Positions 9,296-19,146 of a stretch of 64,000 bases of DNA are shown in pieces; positions within the stretch are counted from its first letter, which is position 1, and the number at the start of each line of letters is the position of its first letter. Source of the stretch: Piezodorus guildinii (lineage: Eukaryota; Arthropoda; Insecta; Hemiptera; Pentatomidae); the NCBI GenBank assembly GCA_023052935.1, contig CM041297.1, positions 91,605,521-91,669,520 on the forward strand. Reading direction: 5' to 3'. The notes beneath the pieces are model-generated. The model was not told the origin of the DNA, did not search any database, and saw only the letters and a list, made by a program, of their open reading frames with translations. The position numbers and the translations under genes are program-made.

Positions 9296-11980
9296 TTACA
9301 ATATATCTCGGGGCCACTGCCGTTTCAACCTTCTAGGTGGGTTGTATGGATGAGTGGAGCTGGATAGGGATCGTGCTAAAGGATTAGGATGATGAATGAG
9401 GTTCTGATGGAATTTGGAAAATTTGGATGGAATTAGGTCTGAAATAAATGGAACATTAAGGTCGTGGTGCAAGGTATAGTTGGATACATAATAAGGAGCA
9501 TTTACTATTATTCGGAGGACTTTGGATTGAAAGGATTGAATGCGTTTGATGTTAGAACGTTTAGCTCTCCCCCACAGTTCAAGTCCGTAGGTCCAGATGG
9601 GCTTCAGTATTGTCTTATAAATTAATAATTTGTTGTCAACTGTAAGTTCAGATTTTCTGTTTAACAGTCTGTATAACTGTCCGAATCGTCGATTGAGTTC
9701 TTTTCTTTTAAGTCTTGTATGTGGGTTCCACGTCAGTCTTTTGTCTAGTAGTAAGCCAAGATAGCGGACTGTATCTGAAGGAGGAATAGGAATGGAATTG
9801 AAGTAAACTGGCGGACAGGAGTTTCATCGAAGAGTGAAGGTTACATGTTTGCATTTGGCCTCGTTCACCTTTATGCGCCAAGCACCACACCAGTCTTCGA
9901 TAAGACAAAGGTGTCTTTGCAGGATTAAGGATGCGGTTTCGGGATCGGAACTGGATGATAGGATGGCGGTGTCATCTGCAAATGTTGCCAGAAAGGTGTC
10001 AGGATGATTAGGAATATCAGCGGTGTAAAGGATGTAGAGAACGGGTCCCAGGACGCTGCCCTGAGGAACACCGGCCTCAACGGGATAAAAGTTGGAAAAT
10101 TCTACACCACAGCGTACTTGGAAGGAGCGGTTTGAGAGATAGGATCTTAGAATGAGGCAGAGAGACTGGGGTAAATGCGTTTTAAGCTTGAAGAGTAATC
10201 CAGCGTGCCATACCCGGTCAAAAGCTTGCGCTATGTCCAGAAACGCACCTAGAACAATACTCTTTACATTCGAGGCTGAGGAAATATGGTCTACAACTCG
10301 GAGTCCTTGTTGAACAGTGGAATGATGAGAGCGGAAACCAAACTGGTGGGAAGGAAGGTTGTGAGATTCTAATATAGGCAGGATTCGTTTTAGAAGGAGC
10401 TTTTCGAAGATTTTTGAGAGGATGGGGAGTAGACTTATAGGTCTGTAGGATGAAGTGTTACTGGAAGGTTTACCTGGTTTTAGGAATAGAATGATTATGG
10501 AATGTTTCCATAAGAGAGGAAAATAGGTGGTGCGAAGGATGCAGTTGTAGATGTATGTAAGAAAAATAATGGCTTTCTGGGGAAGTTGTCGCAGGATCTG
10601 GGGGGTAAGGAGATCGTGTCCAGGAGATTTACGAAGGGTCAGTTTTTGAAGAAGATATTTCACCTCAGATGGATTAATAGCTTTAAGAGGTAGGGAAAGA
10701 GGTATTGGTGAGAAAAGGAATTCTTGAACTGTTGTGGTATGATTTCTGTTGGATTCCGGCTGAGGAGTGAATACTTTGGAGAGGTGTGTGGCGAATTCCT
10801 CGGCTTTATCTTCATCAGACGCAGCCCAGGAGTCATCACCACGCCGGAGAGGATGGGAAACTTTATGGTATTTTAGGATCTTTTTGGTCACATTCCACAG
10901 GGAATTATCTCGAGCTGATAGAGAGGAGAGGTAGGAATTAAAGGACTGGGAACGGAAGGTCGCCAACTCCCGCTTTAATTGCCTACAATAAAAGTTATAG
11001 GAGCGGCGATCTGTTGGGTGTCGGGTTCTTTGCCATAATGATCTGGCTCGGCGTTTTGCATGGATGAGGTCAGCTAGGTGTTGAGGTAAATGGTTTTGCT
11101 GAGGAGTTCTATTGGAGTGCTTAGGAGAGGAGGCAGTCCAGACAGCTTGCTGAATGGCGGTTGTAAACGAGTAGACGGAATCATCAAGGTCATCCGGTGT
11201 TTTGAGGGTCACACTGAGGTCAATATTATCGGTGAGGATTTGGCGGAAGAGGTTCCAGTTGACAGGGCCTCGGATAAATGATGGTGGAATGGGTTTCGGA
11301 ATAGGAGTTAGAGATACTTTAAGGATCGGTGGACTATGGTCAGAGGATAGTTCATCAAGGCGAGTTACGGAATAGTTCAGGGAGCCTAATCCGCTGTGGA
11401 TGAAGAAGTCGAGGATATCTGGATTACGGTTAGGATCTGTTGGCCAGTAGGTAGGGGAGTCAGGAGGTATGAGGTTAAAATTTCGGGAATTCAGAGCAGT
11501 CAGCAAATTTCTTTCACGAGAATTCGTGGTTCTAGAACCCCACTGCTGGTGCTTGGCGTTTAGATCTCCACCCAGAATAAAATGATTTCCTAAGGAATCC
11601 AGGAAGGATGCAAATTCGGTGTTGGAAATGGAGTGTTTGGGAGGGCAATATGCTGATGTAATAGTTACCGGATAGTAAAAAGTCTTGATTACTATTGCTG
11701 TGGCTTGCAGGAAATCATAGGTAGGAAGTGGAAGTAAATGATGAGAGAGGGATTGGTGGACAATGATAGCAGAACCGGCATGAGCTTTGCCGTCTGGGTG
11801 GTCTGTACGGTATGTTATGTACTGCGGTATTTTGAAAAGCTGTTTAGTGGTTAGTCTAGTTTCAGTAATAAGTGCAACGTCAATTGTTTTGTCTTGCAAC
11901 AACGCTGTCAGTTCGTCAGTGTGATTTCTAACACCATTCGGATTCCAAAGGAGAATGAATAAGGAATTAGGTGAGGTCAT
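9296..11980 (-). pseudogene. Jockey A ORF2: APE endonuclease-reverse transcriptase, one premature stop
   Basis: About 894 codons with a single in-frame TGA at 9824-9826; reading continues in the same frame to TAA at 9296-9298. N-terminal AP-like endonuclease (about residues 1-230) has 'LWNPNGV', 'LITETRL', 'GGDLNAKHQQW' and 'SDHSPP'. The RT (about residues 430-720) has 'AFLDIAQAFDRVWH', 'AGVPQGSVLGP' and the catalytic 'FADD' near residue 667. The post-stop part carries the thumb motifs 'YLGLLLDKRLTWNPH' and 'IWTYGLELWG'. It would nick DNA and prime reverse transcription of its own RNA. The stop sits where related copies encode arginine (CGA to TGA, a CpG-type transition). The start ATG directly abuts the ORF1 stop (TAAATG). 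Confidence 0.85.
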
Positions 11981-13294
11981 TTATGGTTTTTGTAAGGCAG
12001 GAATGAGATTTGATACAAGGTTCGTAAGGAGTGATATTAGAGGCATAACAAGGGATTTGATTTCGGAGATGAAGGATGTCATGAGACTGGTAAGGTCTGT
12101 GACATTTGATGGAGAAGGGATATGGGAAATTTGATGTTGAGGAGTTTTTTGAAGAATTGGAAAATTTTGCGGAATAGTTTGTTGTGGAATAGGTGGATTA
12201 TGCTGAGGTAAACGTTGTTTCGGCAGGGCCTCGGCTTCATTACTCTGGTCCCCACCTCCAAGTAAGTGGGCAAATGAGACATTGGAATCTACAAATTTAG
12301 ATGGTTCTCTTCTAGATCTTGTTATTCTTGCTGTTTCTGGTTCTTGAGGTTTTTGAAATCTGGTCTTTAGATTTTTATATATTTGGCATCCCTTGTAGTT
12401 GGCTGGATGGTCCTTGAGGCAATGAGCACATACTGCGGGTGATGACTTCGGTTTAGTGCATTCTCCTGTCCTATGCTCTTCTCCGCATTTCACACAGCGT
12501 GGTATATGGTGGCAATAAGATTTAGTATGGCCATATGCCTGACAATTATGGCATTGGACTATATCCTTCTTCATGTAGGGCTTCTCAACTCTTACACAGC
12601 TGTAGTACAGTCGTTTAAGATCGTAGATTTTTTCGACTCCTGTCGATGGTTCTAGATCAACAAAAAACATTGGAAGTTGAACTTTATCTTTCAAAACGTT
12701 GGTGACTTGGCGCATCTTATATCCCATCTCCATCAGTTCTTCTTTAATAACTTCAGTTGGTGTCGAGGGATGCAAGTTTCTTATTACAACCCTCAGTGCT
12801 CTCTCCTGGCGTAGCTGATAAGTATGGAACTCGGCCTTGGTGTCTGTCAGATATTTTACTACTTTCCTGTAGGTTTCAGCACTATCCGGAGATATTTTAG
12901 TGTCATTTGTTCTATTCAGACATGAGTAGCTACCAGGGTTGGTTAATTTATTAAGTTGTGCACAAAGAAGTTGAAAATTTTTAATATTTTTGACAAAAAT
13001 CGGGGGAGGTGGTGGTTCCCTTGGTGTAGGGGCAGATTCCATGTCTTCTTTTTCACTATGGAGGATTTGAAATGGATTCGGTGTGAAAAAAGGAGATTCA
13101 TCTGTCATCTCCTGTGATGATGGGCCAGGCTGGGGTTCAGATTTCAAAGTGTTACTTGAAGGGTTCGCTTGTGTTGGTAACTTCTTATTGTTATCACGAC
13201 GGGGTCTTTGTTTAGTGGGAGACGAATTTGAACCTGCTGATCTTGATCTTTTACTTGCCGTTTTAGAAGACATCACTTGATGAAAATATCGCAT
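11981..13294 (-). CDS. Jockey A ORF1: Gag-like RNA-binding protein
   Basis: 437 codons, uninterrupted. The N-terminal third is rich in Ser, Pro and basic residues and looks disordered. The middle contains an RRM-like/PRE_C2HC-type region ('FHTYQLRQERALRVVIRNL'). Three CCHC zinc knuckles follow at about residues 246-302: 'CHNCQAYGHTKSYC', 'CVKCGEEHRTGEC' and 'CAHCLKDHPANYKGC'. The C-terminus is hydrophobic. This is the standard architecture of Jockey-clade ORF1, which packages element RNA into a ribonucleoprotein. The stop TAA is immediately followed by the ORF2 ATG, suggesting termination-reinitiation. An internal ATG eight codons in ('MSSKTASKRS') could be the real start. Confidence 0.85.
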   Translation of the reverse strand: MRYFHQVMSSKTASKRSRSAGSNSSPTKQRPRRDNNKKLPTQANPSSNTLKSEPQPGPSSQEMTDESPFFTPNPFQILHSEKEDMESAPTPREPPPPPIFVKNIKNFQLLCAQLNKLTNPGSYSCLNRTNDTKISPDSAETYRKVVKYLTDTKAEFHTYQLRQERALRVVIRNLHPSTPTEVIKEELMEMGYKMRQVTNVLKDKVQLPMFFVDLEPSTGVEKIYDLKRLYYSCVRVEKPYMKKDIVQCHNCQAYGHTKSYCHHIPRCVKCGEEHRTGECTKPKSSPAVCAHCLKDHPANYKGCQIYKNLKTRFQKPQEPETARITRSRREPSKFVDSNVSFAHLLGGGDQSNEAEALPKQRLPQHNPPIPQQTIPQNFPILQKTPQHQISHIPSPSNVTDLTSLMTSFISEIKSLVMPLISLLTNLVSNLIPALQKP

Positions 13295-13392
13295 TTCATA
13301 TATAAAAAAAAGATAGTAATATAAGAATGTTAAAGGGAAACAAGTAACAAGTATATATTCCCAATACCAGCAATCAGCTGATATGAGGAAAT

Positions 13393-13620
13393 ATGGCTAC
13401 CCTTTGTGTCAAGCCTATTGACTCTGCATTCACTGTTTGCGGTAAAAAAAATTACTCTGCTTACCGAAATAATACTCCAAACCTTACTGCTGTTGATGTC
13501 CAAAAAGCTGGCAGCTTTTTCGAGACTGGAATCGATGAAAATCCTTTTGAAAAATCAAAAATCTCAGAGACGAAGTTACGTGCGACTGTTACCATCTGGC
13601 GCATCAATTATGAAATTTAG
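13393..13620 (+). other. Possible host exon (unrecognised)
   Basis: An ATG in good context (AATATGG) opens a 75-codon frame of balanced composition that ends in TAG at 13618-13620. The next bases are GTAAGA, a near-consensus splice donor (TTTAG|GTAAGA). A second frame is also open across the same interval and would read through the junction. GC exceeds the flanks. It lies between the Jockey A 5' end and duplication copy 2. I do not recognise the product. It could equally be part of the Jockey A 5' UTR. Confidence 0.25.
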
Positions 13621-13783
13621 GTAAGATTAGCAATTTAAAATAATATTTATACTTATGCATTTGTTTTATTATGAAATTAGTATTATGTTTCAAAACTGTT
13701 ATGTAATGGAATTCTCATTGTGAATTAATAATTCAGGTATAACTTGATAAAGGGGTAAATTGGTATCCTAAAATATTTTTGAA

Positions 13784-13975
13784 CTAAAGCGGTAAACCTA
13801 AAATTGGTGAGCTCTCCCAAGTTAGAATACAAGTTTCCCTCTGGTGATCGCTTTCCAAGAAGGACCAATCGATGCCTGAGAACAGTTCCCAGTTTCTCGG
13901 ATGTGGTTTATTCTCTGATAACAATATTCAACAGGAATGATTCGAGTTATATTCGCGGCAATAACAATACCTAAT
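13784..13975 (+). other. Possible second host exon (unrecognised)
   Basis: A 63-codon open stretch containing 'LEYKFPSGDRFPRRTNRC', preceded by an AG after a pyrimidine-poor tract (ACTAAAG at about 13790). It runs into the duplicated block near 13956. No family was recognised and the reading phase does not clearly match the 13393-13620 frame. Confidence 0.2.
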
Positions 13976-14149
13976 TTATTATATTAAAACAGGGATTAAT
14001 AATGATATTAATAAGTAACAAAAATTAACATTGTTATGTTAAAAAAAACAAAGAGGGGGTGGTATAGAATGAAAATTAATATGTATATTGAAATAATGAT
14101 GTGAATGTTTTTTTTTTTTACTCATATTTATGATGTATATATATATATA

Positions 14150-14338
14150 AGTTAGAGACCGCGGCGAGCCGGTATCGGGCTTAATCCCGCCTGTACCTTG
14201 TAAACATTCTGTTGTATACATCGAGGTCTAAACAAGGAAATAAAGTCAGTGTTGTTCTAGTTATCGTGCGTGTTGTTTCTATCTCCTATTACTTTTATTA
14301 TTTATTATTTATATCTTATTTAAGTGAATTAACGTAAT
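14150..14338 (+). repeat. 5' LTR of the Gypsy element (about 189 bp)
   Basis: Bounded on the left by the TA tract and on the right by the primer-binding site. Starts 'AGTTAGAGACCGCGG' and ends 'GTGAATTAACGTAAT', the latter repeated at 18964-18978. It contains AATAAAG near its middle (about 14239), a possible polyadenylation signal. The LTR is short for Gypsy, and with no full 3' LTR its length rests on the PBS and the empty-site comparison. Confidence 0.7.
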
Positions 14339-14358
14339 TGGTGCCGAAACCCGGGATT
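14339..14358 (+). promoter_or_regulatory. Primer-binding site, tRNA-Phe type
   Basis: TGGTGCCGAAACCCGGGATT is complementary over 20 nt to the 3' end (with CCA) of insect tRNA-Phe, as I recall that tRNA. Gypsy-type elements more often use Lys, Ser, Arg, Leu or Trp tRNAs. Confidence 0.75.
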
Positions 14359-14547
14359 TATTTGTTGAGAACCCGGAACTATTATTTATTTATTTATTAT
14401 CACTCGTCTTTCGCTCTCGTATTTATTTATTTAAAAAAATTGTTTTTAACTTTCTTTTTTTTTAATTCTTTCTAATTAAAACAAGAAAGAATAATAATAA
14501 TTAAAAATATAATATATATATTTAATAATTAAAAAAATCTAAAAAAA

Positions 14548-15768
14548 ATGGCAGAAGGTGTATTACGACCCGCAGTACTTCAAGTGCCGGCAGATATACC
14601 ACAGATACCAGAGATACCACAGATACCACCCTTACCACGTGATACTCTGGCGGAAGCTCATGCAAATACACTGGCATGGCTGAAGGTGAAAGCAGCGACC
14701 GCGCAAGATTTAAGGAAAGCTGTGTCGGATATAGAAAAGTTTACGGGAGAGACTGGTGAACTGAACCATTTCATAAAAAATGGCGACCGCATAATAACAC
14801 GGATCGAGGTGAAGACGGCGGAGGGTCTACTACACAGAGATGATGCGAATTCGCTCAAGGCTGATCTAGTTTGTCGGGTAAAAAGAAATATACTCAATTT
14901 GATTCAGGCCGACGAAGAAACCCCCTGGGCAGTAGTGAAAGACCGGCTTAAGAAGGCTTACGGAGGCGGCAGGTGGTCCCCAGAGGAAGACATCTTCCAG
15001 ATGTTCAGGGAAGTCAGGCACCCTCGCCAGTCAAACGGACAATACGCAGGAGCGTTGCTGACGAGATTCAACAATATCACCGCGAAGATGAGAGAAATAA
15101 TGAGTGCCTCTGAAGTTGAACCTAGAATGGTGTTTCTGTCGACCATCTTGTTAGTACAGCTGGCTAGAGAGACGGGGAGAAAGGAACCGTTCCCCAAAGA
15201 CCGTCCTTTCGTGGAATGCGCCCAGGAAATGATGGACATTAGTGCGTGCGATGAAGAATCGAGGATGGAGGTAGAGGAAACTGGGTGGACTAGGGTGTCT
15301 TATAGAAGACCAAGAACCAAACCTGCCATTTGGAGGAAAAGAGAGCCGGAGTATGAAAGGAAGTACAGAACGGCGGCTAACGATAGTAAGAGGACGTACC
15401 AGAACGTGAAAAAATATCCAAGAAGAGAAGAAAGAAAATGTTACGGGTGCGGTAAACCGGGACACCTAGTGGCGCAGTGTCCCCGAACAAAATGCTTCGA
15501 ATGTGGAACAGAGGGGCATATTGCGAAGCAGTGCCCGTATATGTTTCGCCAAAGAGAATCATCTCGAGGCGAGCCGATGGAGATAAATGCTCAGAGAGTG
15601 TGGAGGAGGAGCAGATCTTCGGCTGGGTCCACGGAGAGTTCGGAGACATCCGACACGGAGGAAGAACATTTAGAGCTTGAAAGCAGGAGAGGTGAAAGGC
15701 GTGGAGGAAGGCGAAGAGAGGAAAAGCGGCCGGCAGGAGCAGAAAGGAGGGAGCGAGCAGAGACCTGA
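14548..15768 (+). CDS. gag: Gypsy gag polyprotein
   Basis: 406 residues, intact. Residues 30-230 are a mostly helical capsid-like region rich in charged residues ('DVRRL'-free). A basic linker follows and then two CCHC zinc knuckles at about residues 298-335: 'CYGCGKPGHLVAQCP' and 'CFECGTEGHIAKQCP'. An Arg/Glu-rich tail ends the protein. It would form the virus-like particle and bind element RNA. It ends in TGA at 15766-15768, and the protease continues in the same reading frame directly after it. The ATG is the first in frame after the PBS, preceded by an A-rich leader. Codon use is GC-richer than the flanking AT-rich DNA. Confidence 0.85.
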   Translation: MAEGVLRPAVLQVPADIPQIPEIPQIPPLPRDTLAEAHANTLAWLKVKAATAQDLRKAVSDIEKFTGETGELNHFIKNGDRIITRIEVKTAEGLLHRDDANSLKADLVCRVKRNILNLIQADEETPWAVVKDRLKKAYGGGRWSPEEDIFQMFREVRHPRQSNGQYAGALLTRFNNITAKMREIMSASEVEPRMVFLSTILLVQLARETGRKEPFPKDRPFVECAQEMMDISACDEESRMEVEETGWTRVSYRRPRTKPAIWRKREPEYERKYRTAANDSKRTYQNVKKYPRREERKCYGCGKPGHLVAQCPRTKCFECGTEGHIAKQCPYMFRQRESSRGEPMEINAQRVWRRSRSSAGSTESSETSDTEEEHLELESRRGERRGGRRREEKRPAGAERRERAET

Positions 15769-16203
15769 GGAGAGTGGCAGCAGAGGGGCGACCGCACGAT
15801 CGAGAATTACAATATAAGGAGCGAATACGGCGGTCTGCCTATAATTAGAGTGATGAAAGGAGTGAAGTGTTTGGTGGATACCGGGAGCTCTAGCACAATA
15901 ATGAGTCGGCGAGCGGCGGAGAAGTTGTGTGGCAGCGGAGGGGCACTCCAGATACAGGTATGTACATGCAAATTGATCACCCTGGGTGGGCCGTGCGAAG
16001 TAGAGGGAGAAGTTAGCTTAGATCTCGAGAGATAGGTAACACGTGGGGGTCAAGTGACGGTACATGTGGTGGCGAACATGCCCCGTGAATATGAGGGAAT
16101 TATTGGTTGTGATCTATTGGGAAAGGTAGGAGCGCGAATTAGGAGCAAAGGGGGATGTTGGTCGGTTAAGATTGGAGGGAAAACTTATAAGTGCGCGGGT
16201 ACT
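15769..16203 (+). pseudogene. Gypsy aspartic protease, broken
   Basis: Same frame as gag. The active-site motif is at 15877 onward ('CLVDTGSSST'), and the second hydrophobic motif 'IIGCDLLGKVGARI' lies near 16094-16135, as in retroviral-type aspartic proteases. A TAG at 16033-16035 separates the two. The frame ends in TAATAG at 16204-16209. Continuation into the RT region requires a shift to the frame used by the next ORF (from about 16172). In an intact element it would cleave the Gag-Pol precursor. Confidence 0.75.
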
Positions 16204-17790
16204 TAATAGGGAAGGCAGAGTAGGGGCGGTTAGTCGGGTCAAGGAATGGAGGTTGACATTAAGGGAAGAATTCGGAGACATTTTCTTTAAAGAAGACGAA
16301 CTGTTAGGGGCAACTGGGAAAACAGTTCATGAAATTCCCGTAAAGCAAGAAAGGGTCACGTACGTGAAGGAAAGGCGATACCCTCAAGCATTAAAGCAAC
16401 ACATTAGGGACGAAATACAGAACCTAAAAAAGCAAGGTATCATAGAAGACAGTACTTCGCCATATAACAGTCCCTCTGGATAGTAAAGAAGAAGAGCTTG
16501 CCGGGAGAAAATAAGGAAAAATATAGGCTAGTGATTGATTTCAGGAAACTGAATGAAAACACCCTAGATGAAAAATATCCCATCCCCAGATTTGAAGATA
16601 TTTTAGACCGACTAAGCGGGTCAACCATATTCAGCACACTTGATTTAAAAGCTGGTTATCACCAAATCAGAATGCACCCTAAAGATAGCCATAAAACAGC
16701 TTTTTCGTTCGAAAGAGGGCATTACGAATTTAGAAGGATGCCCTTCGGCTTGAAAAATGCGCCGATTACATTCCAAAGGCTTATGGACGAGTTCTTGAGG
16801 GGAATCGATGAAACATTCTGTCAAATATATATGGACGACCTGCTAGTGTTTAGCAAAACCGAGGAGCAACACGTAGCACATTTAAGAAAAGTTTTTGATA
16901 GAGTGAGAGAGTTTGGTCTAAAATTGTCCAGCGATAAGTCTCTGTTAGGCCAGGAGCAGATAAATTTTCTAGGCCACACGATTTCAAAGGAAGGGGTGCG
17001 ACCCGATAGGAATAAGGTGTTGGCAATTCAGCGCATGGCGGTCCCGCGCGACGTGAAGGGAATCCGGCGATTGCTCGGCACGCTGAATTATTATAGAAGA
17101 TTCGTTCCCGAAATGGCGGAATGCCTTGTACCTCTTAACGACTTGCTTAAAAAAGGAAAGAAGGTGATAGTAACGCCTGAGATGGAGACCAATATTAAGC
17201 GCTGTATGAGAAAATTGCAAGAAGAGCCGGTGCTGGCGTTCCCGGATTTCTCCAAGGAGTTTACTATCACGACTGACGCAAGCGAATACGCGCTGGGGGC
17301 GGTGTTATCGCAAGATCAAGCAGAGGGTGAACGTCCGATCGCTTATGCTAGCAGACGTCTCTCAAATGCCGAGACGCGCTATAGTGCTCTGGAACGGGAA
17401 TTGTTGGGGATAGTGTGGGCCATTGATCACTTTAGACCGTACGTGTTTGGCAGAAAATTCAAAGTCCACACAGACCATAGACCGTTACAGTGGGTGGGCA
17501 CCCTGAAGGAGTCCTCAGCTAGAGTTACCAGGTGGAAAGAGTTCCTCAGCCAATATAACTTTGAGATAGCATATAAGCCGGGAAAAGAAAATGTAGTAGC
17601 GGACTGGCTGTCCCGTGCTCTCATCATTAACGCATTGGAAGAAGAAACTGGAGAGCCATCTGGCAACCTCCCACGATTTCTTAGAGATTGGACGCCAGAA
17701 GGAGAAGGCGGTCAGGGAGCGCGAGAGGAAGGCGCCACGGAAGAGGATAGCTCGGCGGACGAAAGGGCAACCCATATGGAAGAGATATAG
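16172..17790 (+). pseudogene. pol: Gypsy reverse transcriptase-RNase H, one frameshift
   Basis: The N-terminal connecting part (16172-16483) reaches 'GIIEDSTSPYNSP'. A one-base deletion near 16472 then shifts into the main 430-codon ORF (16498-17790). RT motifs: 'KYRLVIDFRKLNE', 'STLDLKAGYHQIRM', 'MPFGLKNAP', and the catalytic 'YMDD' at 16828-16839. RNase H: 'TTDASEYALGAVL' near 17270, 'ERELLGIVWAI', and 'VHTDHRPLQW' near 17465. A Glu-rich spacer leads to TAG at 17788-17790, after which the same frame continues to the integrase. The first Met of the downstream ORF is not a true start, since the domain begins upstream. Confidence 0.9.
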
Positions 17791-17835
17791 GCAATAATTA
17801 ATGATAAACGCCGGCAGATCATCTGGAAGACCCGA

Positions 17836-18972
17836 ATGGCAGGACCGATCAAGATCGAAAACGACGTATCTGGGAGAAGTAAAATCACCACGATCTGGTC
17901 GCAACCGGGGATCAGCGAGGATCTGATTTGCCGCACGCTTAATGATGTTTCTACGCCTGGAAAAAATCATCACCTGTATGTCGGCAACGAGATAGTATGG
18001 GAGAAGATTAAAAGACTATGGCGAGAGGAAAAAATAGGAGTGGACAGATCGTTCATCCGCTGCACCCTGATGGTCGAATTACTGAAGGATGTGGAGCGCC
18101 AGCGCGAAGTGACAGTGGCGTATCATCAGGGAAAAACAAACCATCGAGGAGTCAACGAAACCTTCCTGGCACTCAAGCGAAGATATTTTTGGTGGGGCAT
18201 GAGGAAAATGATTCAGGAAATCATTGGGAACTGTAATATCTGCCTCACCACAAAGTATGATCGGAACCCTCCTCAAACGGTCCAAGAAGAGACACCCACC
18301 TCGGAGGCACCTCTGATAGATTTGCAGGTTGATACTTTCACCTGGAGAGGGTACAAATGGGTGACGATACTAGATACGTTCAGCAAGATCGCCATGGCGT
18401 ATCTTGTCCAACAGCGATCCTCGGAAGCGGTTTTAGAGGCAATACGGACATGGTTCCAATTCTATGGGATTCCAGAACGAATAGCATCCGATGGCGGTAA
18501 GGAGTTCGACAATGCCGCCATACACAAGGAAGCGAAGGCTCTTGACATAGCTTGGCATCTCAACACTCCGGGGCACGCAAAGAGCAGAGGGGGTATTGAA
18601 AGGCTCCATAGTACGTTGAGCGACCATTTGCGTGTTTATCAGATGGACAAAGGCTTAGAGCCGGACATGGCAATGACAAAGGCGGTCGCGGCGTATAACC
18701 ATTCTATCCACTCTGTCACGGGATTCGCGCCATTCGAAATCCTCTTCGGCCTTCGGGACCGCCCTAGGGATTGGTCAGGGACGGTAGCAAACAGAGAAAA
18801 ATTGGATCAAGCTGTAGCCAACCGCATATTGCTGGTGAAACGATGGAACAAAGTCAGGCGGAGGATCGAGTCGGAGAAATGCCGCCGGGTTGCGAAGCAT
18901 AATCTGGGAGTTAGAGATATTAGCGGTGACATTAAAATAGGACTGATCGTATACAGGAGGAAAGTGAATTAA
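17836..18972 (+). pseudogene. Gypsy integrase, C-terminus truncated
   Basis: In frame with RT-RNase H; only the TAG at 17788 intervenes. The HHCC zinc domain spans about 18121-18250 ('HQGKTNHRG' to 'CNIC'). The catalytic triad is at residues 166 ('LQVDTFTW'), 219 ('ASDGGKEF') and 255 ('GGIERLHST'), giving the D-35-E spacing. 'FAPFEILFG' follows. The C-terminal domain begins ('GDIKIGLIVYRR') but is cut by a deletion: the last codons and TAA come from LTR-terminal sequence. It would insert the cDNA; an absent C-terminal domain makes activity unlikely. Confidence 0.88.
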
Positions 18973-18976
18973 CGTA

Positions 18977-18978
<2 letters not shown>
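18962..18978 (+). repeat. 3' LTR remnant (17 bp)
   Basis: AAGTGAATTAACGTAAT is identical to the end of the 5' LTR at 14322-14338. The rest of the 3' LTR and everything after the integrase core are gone, with the element joining directly to (TA)n. Confidence 0.8.
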
Positions 18979-19045
<67 letters not shown>

Positions 19046-19065
19046 CATTATATTTATACACACAC

Positions 19066-19142
<77 letters not shown>
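18979..19142. repeat. (TA)n microsatellites flanking the Gypsy 3' end
   Basis: Two TA runs (18980-19041 and 19067-19142) separated by a short stretch that matches positions 185-205 of copy 1. Confidence 0.9.

Positions 19143-19146
<4 letters not shown>

Larger units (their letters stand above)
8839..13320 (-). mobile_element. Jockey-clade non-LTR retrotransposon A, nearly full length
   Basis: Minus-strand element: the poly(A) tail is the 30-T run at 8839-8868, 3' UTR 8869-9295, ORF2 9296-11980, ORF1 11981-13294, then a short 5' UTR. The exact 5' end is uncertain; a weak candidate target duplication 'TTATAC' (8833-8838 and about 13647) is too short to rely on. One internal stop in ORF2 is the only lesion I can see in the coding part, so the insertion is fairly young. 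It inserted at the right edge of satellite array 3. Confidence 0.85.
14150..18978 (+). mobile_element. Gypsy-type (Metaviridae) LTR retrotransposon, degenerate, 3' LTR lost
   Basis: Inserted into the (TA)n tract of the duplicated block; the empty site is at about 190-200 in copy 1. Order: 5' LTR, tRNA-Phe-type PBS, gag, protease, RT-RNase H, integrase. No envelope gene is present. The 3' end carries only the last 17 bp of an LTR. Lesions: a stop between gag and protease (possibly natural), a stop in the protease, a frameshift before RT, a one-base deletion near 16472 and a stop before integrase. Target-site duplications cannot be resolved in the TA repeat. Confidence 0.9.

Noticed and set aside
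8833..13652. TTATAC as target-site duplication of Jockey element A
   Set aside because: Only six bases in very AT-rich DNA; a chance match is likely, so the 5' end is left open.
15151..15797. Several 67-104 codon minus-strand ORFs under the Gypsy gag
   Set aside because: Shadows of the real gag frame; no domains and gag explains the openness.
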